DNA from: Cudoniella acicularis
Lineage: Eukaryota > Ascomycota > Leotiomycetes > Helotiales > Helotiaceae
Direction: 5' to 3'
Assembly (NCBI GenBank): GCA_013054445.1
Contig: JAAMPI010000996.1
Coordinates: 1 to 21,436 of the forward strand
DNA length: 21,436 bases
The notes beneath the pieces were generated by a model. That model was not told where the DNA came from, did no database searches, and worked only from the letters and a program-made list of their open reading frames with translations. The position numbers and the translations under genes were made by a program. This document shows, piece after piece, positions 1-11,535 of this stretch; the stretch's first letter is position 1; every line of letters starts with the position of its first letter.

Positions 1-3000
1 ATATCCTCAACCGTACTTCCACGGGGTCTGTTCAGAACACTCATAGTCGGGGCATCAGGTATAAGGGTAGCGACTGGTGATACCTCTGGAGCTTGACCTT
101 GAGATTCTGGCTCTGGCTCCGGTTCTGGTTCTGGTGATACCATCACCCACTCATTAAGGTCATTTTGTTCTTCGGACGCTCGTGCAGAGTAATAACGAGT
201 GTCATTACTGTTAGACCGCTCGCTCCTCGGTTCGGCATCTCTTGGGGCCAAATGATTGTTTTCTTCGGTTGTGTTTTGGGGTCGGTCCATGTTTGAAGGA
301 GGGTGCTCGTCGGCATGATCAGCCTCTTCCTCAACAATAGGGACAGCATCAAACGGATCCCAGGAAGGTTGCACTTTTGGAATAGGGGCAGGCACACCAA
401 GTTGACCGTCACCCCCATTCTGCAAAGCCGATTGATGTTCTCGTTCAGAGAAGACAGGGGCTGTTATGGGCTCATGTTGGAGAGAAATAGGAGAGATCAC
501 GGTGGGAAGTGCTCCACTCGTCTCCTCAAAGGGATGCCCACTGGTGTTAACAGCTAGCTTAGGAGGTGAAGAAGATCGTCGGGAAGTGCTTAAGGCTTGT
601 TGCGTTTCCTGTGATGTTCGCGAATTTTGATGCTGAACAACAGCTGGCTCGGGTGGACCGGAAGAACGAGAGAGGGTGAGAGATGGGCCCCACGAGGAAC
701 GTCGATCGGATTTGGACTTGACTGGAGAACTTGTCTGTAAGGGGATCAAAACTTAGTAATCTGTTCAATTGAGGGCAAAGCATAATGGCAAGGAGATAAC
801 AATCGAAGGATGCAATTTCCCCTAGTCCTACACAACCTGCTAGGCAGGAAGACAATAAGGCAGATAGGTGTGCCAATGAAATCATAACCACCTCGCTGAT
901 TAGTCTCGGATATGCAAAAATCAAAACAAACGCCCGTCACCCATTGCGGCCCGGCTTGGAAGGAGATGTCATTCTACCTTGTCTCCTCCACCAGCTCCCC
1001 GAAGCTTGTTCTTGCCCTTAGCAAGCAGCCCTTTTCCTGCTTTACCCGCTTTACCGCCAAAGATTCCAGCCGTGTGAAGAAACTCTTTTCCTTTTGCCTG
1101 AACCTGATGGCCAGTTGTTTTCCCCGCAGCCGGAGAGAAGCCTTGCTGAGAGCCACCCGTCGACATACCAGGCCCTGGCCTCGATGCTGGTGTTGAAGGC
1201 GTCGTGGGCGAGCTGGCGTTTAAGTATTGTTGATAGTATGGCTGCTGCAATGGCGGCGCTCCTGCACCAGTAGCTTTTGAAAACTTTGATCTCGTAGAGC
1301 CACTCGGCGCGCTAAATCGTGTTGGTCCCCATGACCCACTGGTATCAGCATGCTCTGGATGCTGAGCCCTGAGAGTAGCTATCCAATCACTTAAGCCAGA
1401 GTCCATAGCTGCGTATCTATGTCGTGTTTCATCGAAAGTTTGAATTCGCTCTTGCTGGGTTTTTAAGGCCGCAATTTCCTTAAATGCCAAGATCCTGCCA
1501 GTCTGCGTAGTCTGCGGTTTTAATGAAGAGGTAGTTGGTGATACGGGAATAGGCAAGGGATGTGATAACTGCTCATCTGGGACTGCGAAGTAGGGATGAG
1601 GTGATCTTGCCGGGTGTTCATCTTCTGGCGGCGAGGGATAAGAAGAGACTTGGGTTTCTTTTTCTTCTGCGAGTGAAGGGCGGCGACCCTGCTTTTCAAG
1701 TTCGCTTGAAAGCAGTAGACCTGTACCTACTCCTACGACTCCACCTCCAGCCGTAAATGCGACTTCTTTACCGACATGGTCGTTTTTTGAGTTTTCTAAA
1801 GCATGCGATATACTGTCGGATTTCGAGTCTGGCATAGCGTCTCCGACGGTCTCGGTATGAGTTTCTGAGAATAAATGCCCAGTCCTCGGCCCGCCAGGCC
1901 CAAGCAGGACTTTGGGACTAGCCAGTTCGATGGCAGTCTCATCTTCAGCTGCTGTAGCATCGTGGGGTAAAGCCTCTGACGTGGGCACATTTTTCGAGTT
2001 TAATTCCAGAGATTGTTGCCTTGTAACGTTTTCAGAGCTTCGTTCCCATGAAAAACGATGCTCGAGAGCAGGTTTGGAAGGCCCTGAGCTGAGCTGAGCC
2101 GTCTTGCCCGTATTCAGGGGTGCTATAGGAGATGTGTCCGATTCCATATAACTTGACGGTTCAGCGACAGCTGGTAGACCCTCGGATTTCAAGTTCTCTT
2201 CAGCAGGAGAAAGCGCTGGCGCAGGGATTGCGCCTACATCTTCAGTAGTAGAAGCCCAATAATTATCATATTCCGAAGGTAAATATGTGCTCTCTCTACC
2301 CTGACCATTAAGGGAGCTATCGATCGGCAAATCCGAGAGTAATGTGTCATCATATGATGCATCCGATGGTTTTGGACTGAGACTCTTCACAATCTCCTTT
2401 CGAAGTCTATCGTTTTCCTCATCTTCAGGTTGGGTATCCATGCTTAGTGATGGCAAGACTTGAGGTCTGTTCGGAGATTCAGACCTCTGAGCTGGCTCTA
2501 CTTGATCCACCGCCTCTTGCTTTGACGGCACCGAAGGTTGAGAATCATGCTCTGCACCGGTATCAACAGGATTTTGGATCGATGAATCCTTCGGGGGTGA
2601 TGTTGGGCCAGTGCTAGATACAGCGGAGATAGCTCGATTGTCAACATCTGGACGCAACTGAGTCTCAACTGGTTCTTGTTTCAACTTTGGGAGGAGTCTG
2701 GGATCTAACTCGGTTCTGGAATAAAGGTTTCCACTCGGAGCCATAGCTGGATCAGGAGTGGGGAGTTTGTCATGAATATCTGAGGTTTGGGAGAGTGGTG
2801 CAGCTGTGAGGCTCTCATGTTTTGGAGGATCAGTCCCAGATACACCACCTAACGCGGCATCTATTGGAGGGATTTCAAGACCTGCATTCGTAGCAGCGCT
2901 CTTGGGAGCTGCCGGGGTGCGGCTATTATCTTCGTCATTGCTATGCTCCGGAAGTGGGCGTGGGCCACCTATGGGAGTTTGGCTTCGACTTCCGCTGGTC

Positions 3001-5147
3001 GGAGTGCCTTGTTGTGGACCAACATCAGTAGTAGCATATGATTTCCATCCACCAGGCAGAACTGGCCGGAAGCTCTCCTCCCTTTCAGCTACAGGTCTGG
3101 ATTGTTGCAAAGCGTCATCACTTGGAGTTGGGCTTGGATCCGATATGACAACATCTTCACCATGTGGATCTGCAATAGATCTTGCCAAGTCGGGGGTTCT
3201 CGCAGGGCTATTTCCCGGACTGGGCGTGCTGATGTCGCGGCGATGACCTGGTTTGAAACCTCGCACGACAGGCTGAGGCTGAGGGGTGATAACTTCACTT
3301 ACTCCTGCAGCATTGTGGCCAGCCTCAACCAAATTGCTAGGCTCGTCAACAACCTCAAGTATTGAGGGTGTCGAGAAATCTCGGCTCCGATTGTCAGGGT
3401 TTGCACTACTTGGAACGCGGCTCATGATAGGGCTGATCCCAGCGGTGCCAGTACTCTCGCTATCAGTTCTCCTGACCCCATCGCCACTTCGAGAAGCCGG
3501 GGTAGGAGGAACAGAAGAATCGTCTGATCTGTCAAACGCTTGGTGAACAACCGATCGAAAGCCAAAAGAAGGTTGACTACGAAGCGAAGTATCAATCTCC
3601 TGGTCATCAGAAGCGATCTCCTGAGCAGTTTTGATTGTAGGGCGTTCAGGCTCCGGTTTTGGATCAGAGAACATATCCAACCCGAAACCAGAAATACGGT
3701 TTAAGTCGGGGAGTTTGGGGCTGACGGACTGCCTGCGAACCTCTTCGGCGTCAAGATTATTGACTTCACGTGCCCTCGATTCCCTTGGCGTATCGTTTTG
3801 ACTCATTTCTTGTTGCGTATGATCATCTATGTTGACGCCCTCAAAGCCGTATTCACTTTTCCTCTCTCTTACTGGCTCAAGCATTGGCATCAAGCGTCGT
3901 CCTGAATCAGATACCTCCTCGCCCTCGAAATTTGTTCTGTGCCGAGCATTGGCACGCAAGCTATCAGAGCTAGATTTTTCCCGAATATGCGATCTCGCGG
4001 GTGACTCTGATCTATCGCTAGGTCTTGGTCCCATTATAGAGTCCATACTAGGTCTACCTGACTCCATTGACTGACGCTCTTCTTCAGCTCGTCGATATAT
4101 GTCTGCAGGCCGTACGAATGGGAGAGATTTGCCGGTTGGTGTAGTAGGAGATCTGCCCGCGGCTCCAGGCGAGGACGATCGACCAGCAGTCCATGGTTTG
4201 GGCGTTACTGCTTCTTGGGTTGGTGGCACAATACCTGAGAGGTTGGGCCCGCTGACTTGGCTCAGGCTGCTCTTTCGAGCAGGGAATTTTGCTGTGGGAG
4301 CAGATGCCACCGAGTCTCCCTGGGAAGTGGGAAGGACTCTAGTTGCCAAAGGAGGAGGCACCGCGGATGGGGAATAGTCTCTTCGAGCCTGAATATCACT
4401 TGCGGGCGTTCGGGTTTCAGACGTTGGAGACGCAAATGAGCTGGACGGAAGAGAGCTCACTTCACTTCTACTCTGTGTTTCGGGTTGTGAAGCGTCAGGA
4501 TGAGAAGATTCAGATACGGGCGAGACAACAGGATTGGCTTTGCGTAATCCTGTGGGCGCACTCTGCTGAGTCGAAATCGACAAGGGCGGAGGTCCATATG
4601 GGCCACGAGTAGATGGCTGGCCCGTTATTTGGGAAAACCGTGTGGCCGGTCCTGCTGTAGGAGCTGCAATTTGAGCGTCAGATGGCGATGGTTGTCGGAC
4701 TGTTGTGTTGGAGAAGTTCCTCTCTTCATCTGCGTCAAAGGAATTGGAACGACCTCGAGGATTTCCCGCTCCAGGTAATGCAGGTAGTTGACCGTACGTC
4801 TTCTTATTGTCTACGGGCACTTCTACTCTCTGTGATGTCGGTAGAGCTTGACCTTGTTGTCGCAGTCCAGTGGGTTTGGATATTGGAGGCGGGGGAAGGT
4901 CGAAGTCATCCTCATCGCCCCAATCATCTCCACCATAATCGACCGTCTTGGCATTCGCCCATTTCGTCGTTTTCTGTCGATTGACGTTTGTGCGGTAGGA
5001 GATGGGGGTATTTGCACTCGATCCTGCCGACTGTGGTGTCCTATGGTACGTGATAGTTAGCATCGCAATCAAGAGCCGAACTGGAGAAACGTACAAGGAC
5101 GAATCGCTATCGAAGGTATGGGGAAATGGTCGCGCCATGTTGGGCAA
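1..5147 (-). CDS. Large disordered Ser/Pro-rich fungal protein (3' end beyond the left edge)
   Basis: The function is not known. The protein resembles fungal proteins often annotated as PT-repeat family, a resemblance recalled from memory. Proposed exons are 5147-5095, 5040-978 and 734-1. The first intron (5094-5041, 54 nt, GTACGT..CATAG, branch GCTAAC) is a multiple of three, so the unspliced frame also stays open. Splicing brings the start next to a conserved-looking block with YRTNVNRQKTTKW and an acidic DDWGDEDDFD motif near residues 30-65. Most of the protein is low-complexity Ser/Pro/Thr/Glu. Near residues 1111-1130 lies a Gly/Val-rich hydrophobic patch (AGGGVVGVGTGLLL). A helical block with FKEIAALK and MDSGLSDWI lies near 1198-1248, and a Lys/Gly-rich stretch (KAGKAGKGLLAKGK) near 1355. 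An unspliced reading stops at 969-971. I think this stop is intronic, because a same-strand frame with no start of its own opens at 734. The gene is confident; joining the last exon is about 0.65. Confidence 0.78.
105..134 (-). repeat. Hexanucleotide repeat coding for a Pro-Glu run
   Basis: Five imperfect 6-bp units (TTCTGG, CTCTGG, CTCCGG, TTCTGG, TTCTGG on the plus strand) encode an alternating Pro-Glu tract (PEPEPEPEPE) in the proposed last exon of the large minus-strand gene. Changes fall mainly at third codon positions, as expected of a tract kept at the protein level. It sits after a NEWVMVS segment and before a further acidic Ser/Pro-rich stretch. Confidence 0.75.
735..977 (-). other. 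Proposed last visible intron of the large disordered gene
   Basis: On the minus strand the 3' end of this segment is a textbook fungal acceptor: TACTAAG branch sequence about 20 nt before CTTACAG. The best donor that keeps phase is GTAGAA directly after the GGDK codons; it is a weak donor, and 243 nt is long for this window. Splicing removes the stop at 969-971 and joins two Ser/Pro-rich frames in phase 0. A different donor would give different junction residues. Confidence 0.5.
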
Positions 5148-5989
5148 TGCACTCCCAAAGCCTCACGAACACTTATTGTGACCACATCTGGGGGATTGTG
5201 GGTGTAGATGTTGACGTGTCGAGGAGGATCGCGCAAACGATGTAGTCAACTTCCTGCCTTGTCTTTTGGAAAGCTAACGTCACTAGTTCCAGCCGGTCAA
5301 TGAGGAAATGGTCGGATGGATCACTTGGCGGATGTGTCCGCGTTTTGGTCTTTTGGACAATGAGAGATGATCGGTAGGGAGGTATTAAGAGCAGGGCTCG
5401 GAGGCAGAAGGAGCAGGATGCCGCGGATTGATTGCGACGGTGATATCCGCAGATGAAGGTGAGAGTGTGATTCAAATTCATTGAAGAGCCTCTGGCTGCT
5501 CCAACAACACGCCCCGCCGCTCATGAGCATACAAACTAGAGCACCGCCACATTCAAACCCCATCCAATCACACTCCACAGCCTGTGCTAAAATTAAGCTA
5601 CAAATAGTGCCTGAGGCAATAATGCCCCGTGGCCTGAAGGCTAGGTATCCGTAGGGTATTGTTTGACCTCGAGAACGGTTTTGACAGCCCCGACTTCACG
5701 AAACGCCACCTTTCACAGCCAGATTCTCTTCAATAGACCAACTTACAACTTACAATACAACTCTAATTTGACTCCATCGCACACGTTCCTTCATCTCATA
5801 CAACTCATAATCAGGCGACGCGACTCAACGCCTTTCGAGCGTTATTTCGCCATCCGAGCCTCCGGAAATCCCACATCTGCTGAACAAAGGCGACGACAAC
5901 CACGACGATCCGCCAGACGTGCCAGGTAGACTTGGTAGAGGTGCTTTACATTTCGATATCCCAGCCGATTACGGCGTTATTTTTTCGTG
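5148..5989. promoter_or_regulatory. Divergent intergenic promoter region (large disordered gene / SED5)
   Basis: This 842-nt gap lies between the start of the minus-strand large gene and the start of the plus-strand SED5 gene, so it should hold both promoters and 5' leaders. Open frames here (for example 88 codons at 5663-5929 on the plus strand) have the Arg/Ser/Thr-rich, low-information look of untranslated sequence, and I recognise no domain. I see no convincing TATA box for either gene. Confidence 0.55.
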
Positions 5990-7075
5990 ATGGCCGTCTC
6001 CTCGATTCAGGATCGAACAAACGAGTTCCGATCAGTACTCACACAAGTCCAAAAGAGAAACGCATCGTCCAAGGTCGGCGCCCAGAGGCAGTCACTCCTT
6101 ACAGATGCGCAGAAAGCCGCAAATGGGAGCTCAAATGGCGACGCCAAGCCAAGAAGGTCGGAATTCGCGCGCAGAGCGGCAGAAATAGGCAGAGGAATTG
6201 GGGCTACAATGGGGAAATTAGAAAAGCTGGCACAATGTAAGCTTGTTACCGCTGGTGGTGAATACAGGAGGACGTATGACTGCATGCTAACATGATATAG
6301 TGGCCAAGCGGAAAACCCTCTTTGATGATCGACCCGTCGAAATCAATGAATTAACGTTCATAATAAAACAAGATCTCTCCTCGCTCAATCAACAAATTTC
6401 TTCCTTACAAACACTCTCTCGCGCCCAACACCCGAAAGCCGATCAAGAAGGAGAACACAACAAGAATGTGGTATTCCTGCTGCAGGGCAAACTCACAGAT
6501 GTATCGGCAAATTTCAAAGATGTTTTAGAGGTGCGGACGAAGAACATACAAGCCTCGCGATCGAGAACGGAGAATTTTGTTTCCTCGGTATCTGCACATG
6601 CAGCTCCTTCGATATCACAATCCGCCTCCCCGCTTTACAGCACACCAGCGCGGGGTTCTCCCGGACCCGGCCAAGACCTCTTGTCATTAAATCCTGTGGG
6701 TGACCAACAACTTTTGATGATGGAAGAAGCACAACCGCAAAATACGTATATTCATCAAAGAGGAGAGGCAATAGAAGCAATCGAGAGAACGATCAGCGAA
6801 CTTGGTGGTATCTTCGGGCAATTGGCATCTATGGTTTCAGAGCAAAGTGAAATGATCCAACGGATTGATGCCAACACCGAGGACGTGGTAGACAACGTAC
6901 AAGGTGCCCAAAGAGAATTGCTTAAGTACTGGTCGCGGGTTTCAGGCAATCGCTGGCTGATTGCAAAGATGTTTGGTGTTCTCATGATCTTCTTCTTGTG
7001 GGTAACTATCTTTCGTGGACTTTATTTAAACTCTTGCTAACTTTTCCCAGACTTTGGGTTCTTATAGCAGGTTAG
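5990..7075 (+). CDS. sed5: Syntaxin-5-type Qa-SNARE, SED5 homologue
   Basis: This is a tail-anchored t-SNARE that, by family knowledge, mediates ER-to-Golgi and intra-Golgi membrane fusion from the cis-Golgi. Exons are 5990-6236, 6301-6997 and 7051-7075, giving 322 residues (yeast Sed5 is about 340). The N-terminal part begins MAVSSIQDRTNEF, and the Habc-like region includes KLEKLAQLAKRKTLFDD across the first junction. The SNARE motif runs over about residues 233-295 with the zero-layer Gln at 264 (EQSEMIQRID). The membrane anchor is about 301-322. The last intron (6998-7050, GTGGGT..CCCAG, branch GCTAAC) splits a Leu codon, and the 25-nt final exon restores the typical FFLLWVLIAG ending. The next possible donor (GTAACT at 7001) would give a less hydrophobic tail. 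The start is the first ATG in frame with the N-terminal block. Confidence 0.95.
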
Positions 7076-7820
7076 GCTGGTTCTAGCCGAGCGTCCTAGC
7101 ATAGGGCCTTGTAAAATTATTGTAGAAAGCCTTCCAGATATAAGATTTAATACAATGGCCAGTTGGCTATTGATACTCCAACCTTCCAAGCAGCAGTATT
7201 CAGTTCGTATTTCGCATTCAATGCCTACGCGGTCGGTTGCATCGTACTGGCGCTCCAATCGGGGGTAACGGGGACGCAGGTGATCCAATTCCCCCGCAAT
7301 CTTGGCTCTACCCCAGCTTCTTCCATTTGCCGTCGATCCAACCTGCGAACCGCGGCTTCTGCCTTTATTCCTGGAGCTTTGACCTGCATATTACCCGTAG
7401 TCCGGGGAAGAGTGCGGGAATGGCTTGGGACCTTGCACGAAAGTTCGTTCTCGGCGAAACATTCTGCGACTCCGAAGAGAGGCATGTTCGTCATCTCAAT
7501 CAGGTCCTTGAGCCGCTCCAATCCATGATGTTTCCCAGCGATGAGAGGTGCGGGACGTGCCTTGTGATCGATGTTGATTCTGTCCCTGCAGATGATGCTC
7601 TACCGATGCTGACATCCAGTAGAGTGATTGGCGTGGAAGCGTACCCTACAATTCAAAGAAAGGCCATCATCCGAATAGGGACTTGTTGCAACGTGGACAG
7701 GCATTTTTCCCTGGAGGAAAAATTATCCTCTCCGTTGACATCATTCTCCGAGGTAAGATGAGCTACACTCCAAGAGCTGAAGAAGCTACTTGCTCGTGAA
7801 AAAATGAGCTCCGAGCTGTG
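7076..7820. other. SED5 to arabinofuranosidase interval, no assignable gene
   Basis: This 745-nt stretch holds the SED5 3' UTR and the upstream region of the arabinofuranosidase gene. Unusually for intergenic DNA, it is open in several frames: a 174-codon plus-strand frame at 7237-7761 and about 120 codons on the minus strand around 7225-7600 (containing LERLKDLIEMTNMPLFGVAE). Neither begins with a usable ATG in a good place, and I recognise no family. It could be a degraded gene, an exon of an unrecognised gene, or chance. Confidence 0.4.
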
Positions 7821-7827
7821 ATATAAA
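7821..7827 (+). promoter_or_regulatory. TATA-like box of the arabinofuranosidase gene
   Basis: ATATAAA lies about 80 nt before the ATG at 7905 and is followed by a T- and C-rich tract (7845-7865), a common arrangement for highly inducible secreted-enzyme genes of fungi. I found no clear XlnR-type GGCTAA site in the 800 nt upstream. Confidence 0.5.
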
Positions 7828-7904
7828 CAGCTCAATGGCCGGCTGCTTTTTTTCTTCTTGCAGCTGCGCACTACCACATCTCAAGTTACTGTAAGTGCTT
7901 GATC

Positions 7905-10076
7905 ATGCCTTCTCTCAACAGCCTCCTCCGTGGTCTCGGTCTAGTTTCACTCATTGTGGGATTGGGAGACTGTGCTACTTTGACAGTTTCCACCACTGGA
8001 GGGAATGCATCCAGTCCTCTTCTTTACGGGCTGATGTTTGAAGATATCAACAATTCAGGTTCGTTTTGACAAAAATCGTGCTTCTGCACTTCCATTTTAA
8101 CGTAACCTAGGTGATGGTGGAATTCATGGCCAACTCCTCAAGAACAATGGTTTCCAAGGAACGAGTCCCGGATTGACAGCCTATGCGGCAGTTGGAGGAA
8201 CGACCCTCGCCCAAGACACTTCAACACCTCTAACCACTGCGATTACTTCCTCTCTCAAAGTCTCGGTCGCCTCGGGCACAACTGGGTTTGTGGGATTCTC
8301 GAATTCTGGATACGGCGGTGTTCCCGTGAACGCAGATACATATGCCAATTATTTCTGGATGAAAGGAACGTACTCGGGAACTGTTATTTTGCAGCTCATT
8401 GGTTCGACCAGTGGCATAGTCTATGCAACTCAAAATATCACTGTTGCTAGTAGCTCAAGCGCCTTTACCTACTACGAAACGACCTATACTTCAACACAGA
8501 GTCCTGATGGCGACAATGTATGGCAACTGTTGTTTGATGCCAGTCAAGTTGTTGGAAGTTCGCTCTGGTTTGATTTAGTGCAGCTTTTCCCTGTTACATA
8601 TCATGAGAGGTGAGCATATTCTCCTCTCTCTCAGGTTGCTCTTACTAACTGGAATAGGTACAATGGTATTCGAAAGGACGTTGGCGACTTCCTCGAGGCC
8701 ATCGGTGGCTCGTTCCTGCGATTTCCGGGTGGCAATAACTTGTATGTTACATGTATTCTCCAAGAACAAGAATAGTGCTCACAATATGCAGAGAGGGAGC
8801 GTATCCTGCAAATAGATGGCAGTGGAATGCTACCATTGGTCCCGTTGAGAACAGACCTGGACGTCAAGGTAAATCAGTTGAGGTCCTCTAGATGAAATAA
8901 AAAAGCTGACTCTATTACAAGGCGACTGGAGCTATGCCAATACGGATGCGCTCGGTTTGTTCTCACGCCCCAACTACTTTTTATACCTACTAATAATGTC
9001 AAGGCCTTATGGAATACCTTCAGTGGTGCGAAGATATGTCTTTGACCCCTATCCTCGCCATCTGGTCAGGCCTTACCCTCGGCGGAGGCATCATTTCCGG
9101 CACAGCACTCACTCCATACGTAGACGACGCTCTCAACGAGCTCGAATTCCTCTTGGGCAGTACCTCTACAACTTACGGAGCCCTACGCGCTTCTTATGGC
9201 CGCACTGATCCCTATGCTATCACCCACCTCGAAATCGGCAACGAAGACAACCTCTCTTCAGGGTGCTCAACCTACGCCTCCCGCTTTACAGCTTTCTACA
9301 ATGCCATTCACGCTGCTTATCCCTCAATCACTATCATTGCGTCCACCACATCATCCTCGTGTCTACCAAGTCCCTTACCAACAGGCGTCTGGACCGACAT
9401 CCACCATTATGAATCTCCATCTGCTTTCATTTCCCTATTCAACGAATTCGACAACTACCCCCGAACAACCGGTTACGGCATCTTTGTCGGCGAATACGCA
9501 AACACGGCCAACGACGCCGGAGCAACAACATATTGGTCAACCGTTCAAGGCGCAGTCAGTGAAGCCGTCTACATGATTGGTCTAGAGCGAAACTCCGACC
9601 TCGTGAAAATGGCATCCTACGCTCCCCTCCTAGAACACTACGACCTCGCCGAATGGTCTCCCGATCTTGTCGGCTTAGACTCTCGTCCCGGCTCCTTGAC
9701 TGGCTCAGTCTCATACTACAACCAGAAAATGTTCAGCAATGCTCGAGGCTCTACCATCCTTCCTGTTATCTCTACTGTGGATTTCGGACCATTGTATTGG
9801 GTTGCGAGCTCTACAACTACAGGGACTTATTATGTCAAGATAGCGAATTATGGAACGACAGCGGAGAGTGTTACGGTTGAGATTCCGGCTGCGACGGGAT
9901 TGAATGCTACTGCTAGCTTGGAAATCTTGACTGGACCGGCGCTATCGAGTAATTATCCTCTTGATGTTACGGTGTTGCCGACTACGAGTACGGTGAGTGG
10001 GAGTGCGAGTGGTGGATGGACGTTTAGTCTTGCAGGGTATGGAGTTGCGGTTTTGACTTTGAGTCCGAGTGCTTGA
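7905..10076 (+). CDS. abfA: Secreted GH51 alpha-L-arabinofuranosidase
   Basis: The enzyme releases terminal alpha-L-arabinofuranosyl residues from arabinan and arabinoxylan outside the cell, by the retaining mechanism of GH51. Exons are 7905-8058, 8111-8609, 8658-8741, 8792-8868, 8922-8954 and 9004-10076, giving 639 residues (Aspergillus AbfA is about 630). A hydrophobic signal peptide covers about residues 1-24, ending near GDCA. Family hallmarks follow in order: LLYGLMFEDINNSGDGGIHG near the N-terminus, an N-terminal carbohydrate-binding-like beta domain, LRFPGGNNLEG at 238-248, EIGNED with the acid/base Glu363, HHYE near 416-419, and GEYAN with the nucleophile Glu446. The C-terminal beta-sandwich (FGPLYWVAS onward) is complete to the stop. 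All five introns are 48-53 nt and lie in the first half. The symbol follows the Aspergillus GH51 enzyme; paralogues exist in many fungi. Confidence 0.95.
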
Positions 10077-11535
10077 ATGCCGTGGGATATGGGAATAATG
10101 ACCAAAAATAATAGGCAGTCTCAAGAAAGATTTAACGAATAGAAGCTCGTCTACTTCTTGTTCTTGCTTAGAAGTAAGTGAACATGCCAGAGCGTTCAAG
10201 TGAGCGAACGCTGAACGCAGAAATCAAAAATATCTCAACTCAAGAGGTACAGAGGAACTTATTTCTGCACTTGAACATTACCATTACTAAAGCACACCTC
10301 TTATTTCTATACCTCAAAAAGGCACCGGAAAACTTCGTTCAAGAACGCATATATTGATACCTAAACCCCGTCCAAAAAAGCGATAGGTAGTGCAAAGAAC
10401 TTGATGAGTCGCAATTATTGATAGCGAATCAAAATTGTATCAATGGTAATCCAATATCCAGAGAACTCTTACGATTGTCAAGGATAACTAGAAACACGAT
10501 GCCTAGGGCACGATAAACGCCTTCTACAAGCCTGCCATCTCTGAATCTAGCACAAGATGATAGAGAAGCACAGCTTTGACAGCGAATTTCTAATTGACAG
10601 TGACATTCTCACAACAAATTTCCTTAGATATTGCGACGTCAAATGCCCCATAAATTTGTTTAATTCGCCAGCAACAAAAGCGTAAGAATCTCAACATCAA
10701 CAATCACGTAGCCTGGTCTCCTTTTAATAGTATTCCAGACTCCTCGGAACTTTTTCGGCAGTAACTAGGCTTTTTTTGGCCCATTTCTAAGTAAGATACT
10801 ACTACATGTCGAGAGCTATATACGAGAAGACTAAGAGCCAGCGACACGCCGACATTAAACAATAACTCGAAGCTCCCTAGCAATGTAGTTTTGTCTCTGA
10901 AGTTGAGAAGGATTCACTGATTTTCAACTCTACTCCAACCCGTAAGCAAAGCAAATATACTTCTCGCAGACTTTCAAGAGTCATTGCATTTACTCAAAGC
11001 CCTCTCAATTCACTCCAGGCCCTGCGGCAAAGTTCTCACAAAAAATAATATAAAAGACCACTCGAGTCTTTGTCCAGCTCAGCATAACAATGGGCAGCCA
11101 CTGCGCTCAATTTTCATGGTTGTGGAAAAGAAGTTTCGATCCCGAACGCATTAGCATACCTGCCTCCTGCTATCAAAACTTTGCGGAGGTCAAGGGGTAA
11201 AATTTATTCGCAATGCAGTATCGTAATTATAACAAGGAAGCATTTAGATCGATGTACAGTAAAGTAAAGGGATAAAAATAACAGCGGGGTGTTCAGTGAC
11301 AGCACTATAGCGCTTGATAGCAACTTTCTTGCTTCTGAGACTTGAATATGAGAGAGAACTCCTGTGCTTCTCCCTTAGAGAACACGATTAGGTTAGATCT
11401 CGTTCAAGTCTTGCTCAGTGTTCAGTAAAGAAGCTGGTCCAAAACAACAGCATTGGGCGGAGTGCTAGTTCAAGACTTCCTCCATTACTGGTCGAGAAAC
11501 TTATTCGAAACTTTTATAATTCGACTCCCCATCTC

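Noticed and set aside
2806..3246. 146-codon plus frame inside the large minus-strand gene
   Set aside because: It is an antisense shadow of Ser/Pro-rich codons, which read as Gly/Leu/Ser-rich on the other strand.
5663..5929. 88-codon plus frame before SED5
   Set aside because: Composition is that of leader sequence (Arg/Ser/Thr/Asn-rich, basic tail), there is no domain, and it sits where the SED5 5' UTR is expected.
7225..7904. XlnR- or AraR-type binding sites upstream of the arabinofuranosidase
   Set aside because: I found no clear GGCTAA or CGG-x-TAA site on reading the region; one CCGGGG match to the short CreA motif is expected by chance.
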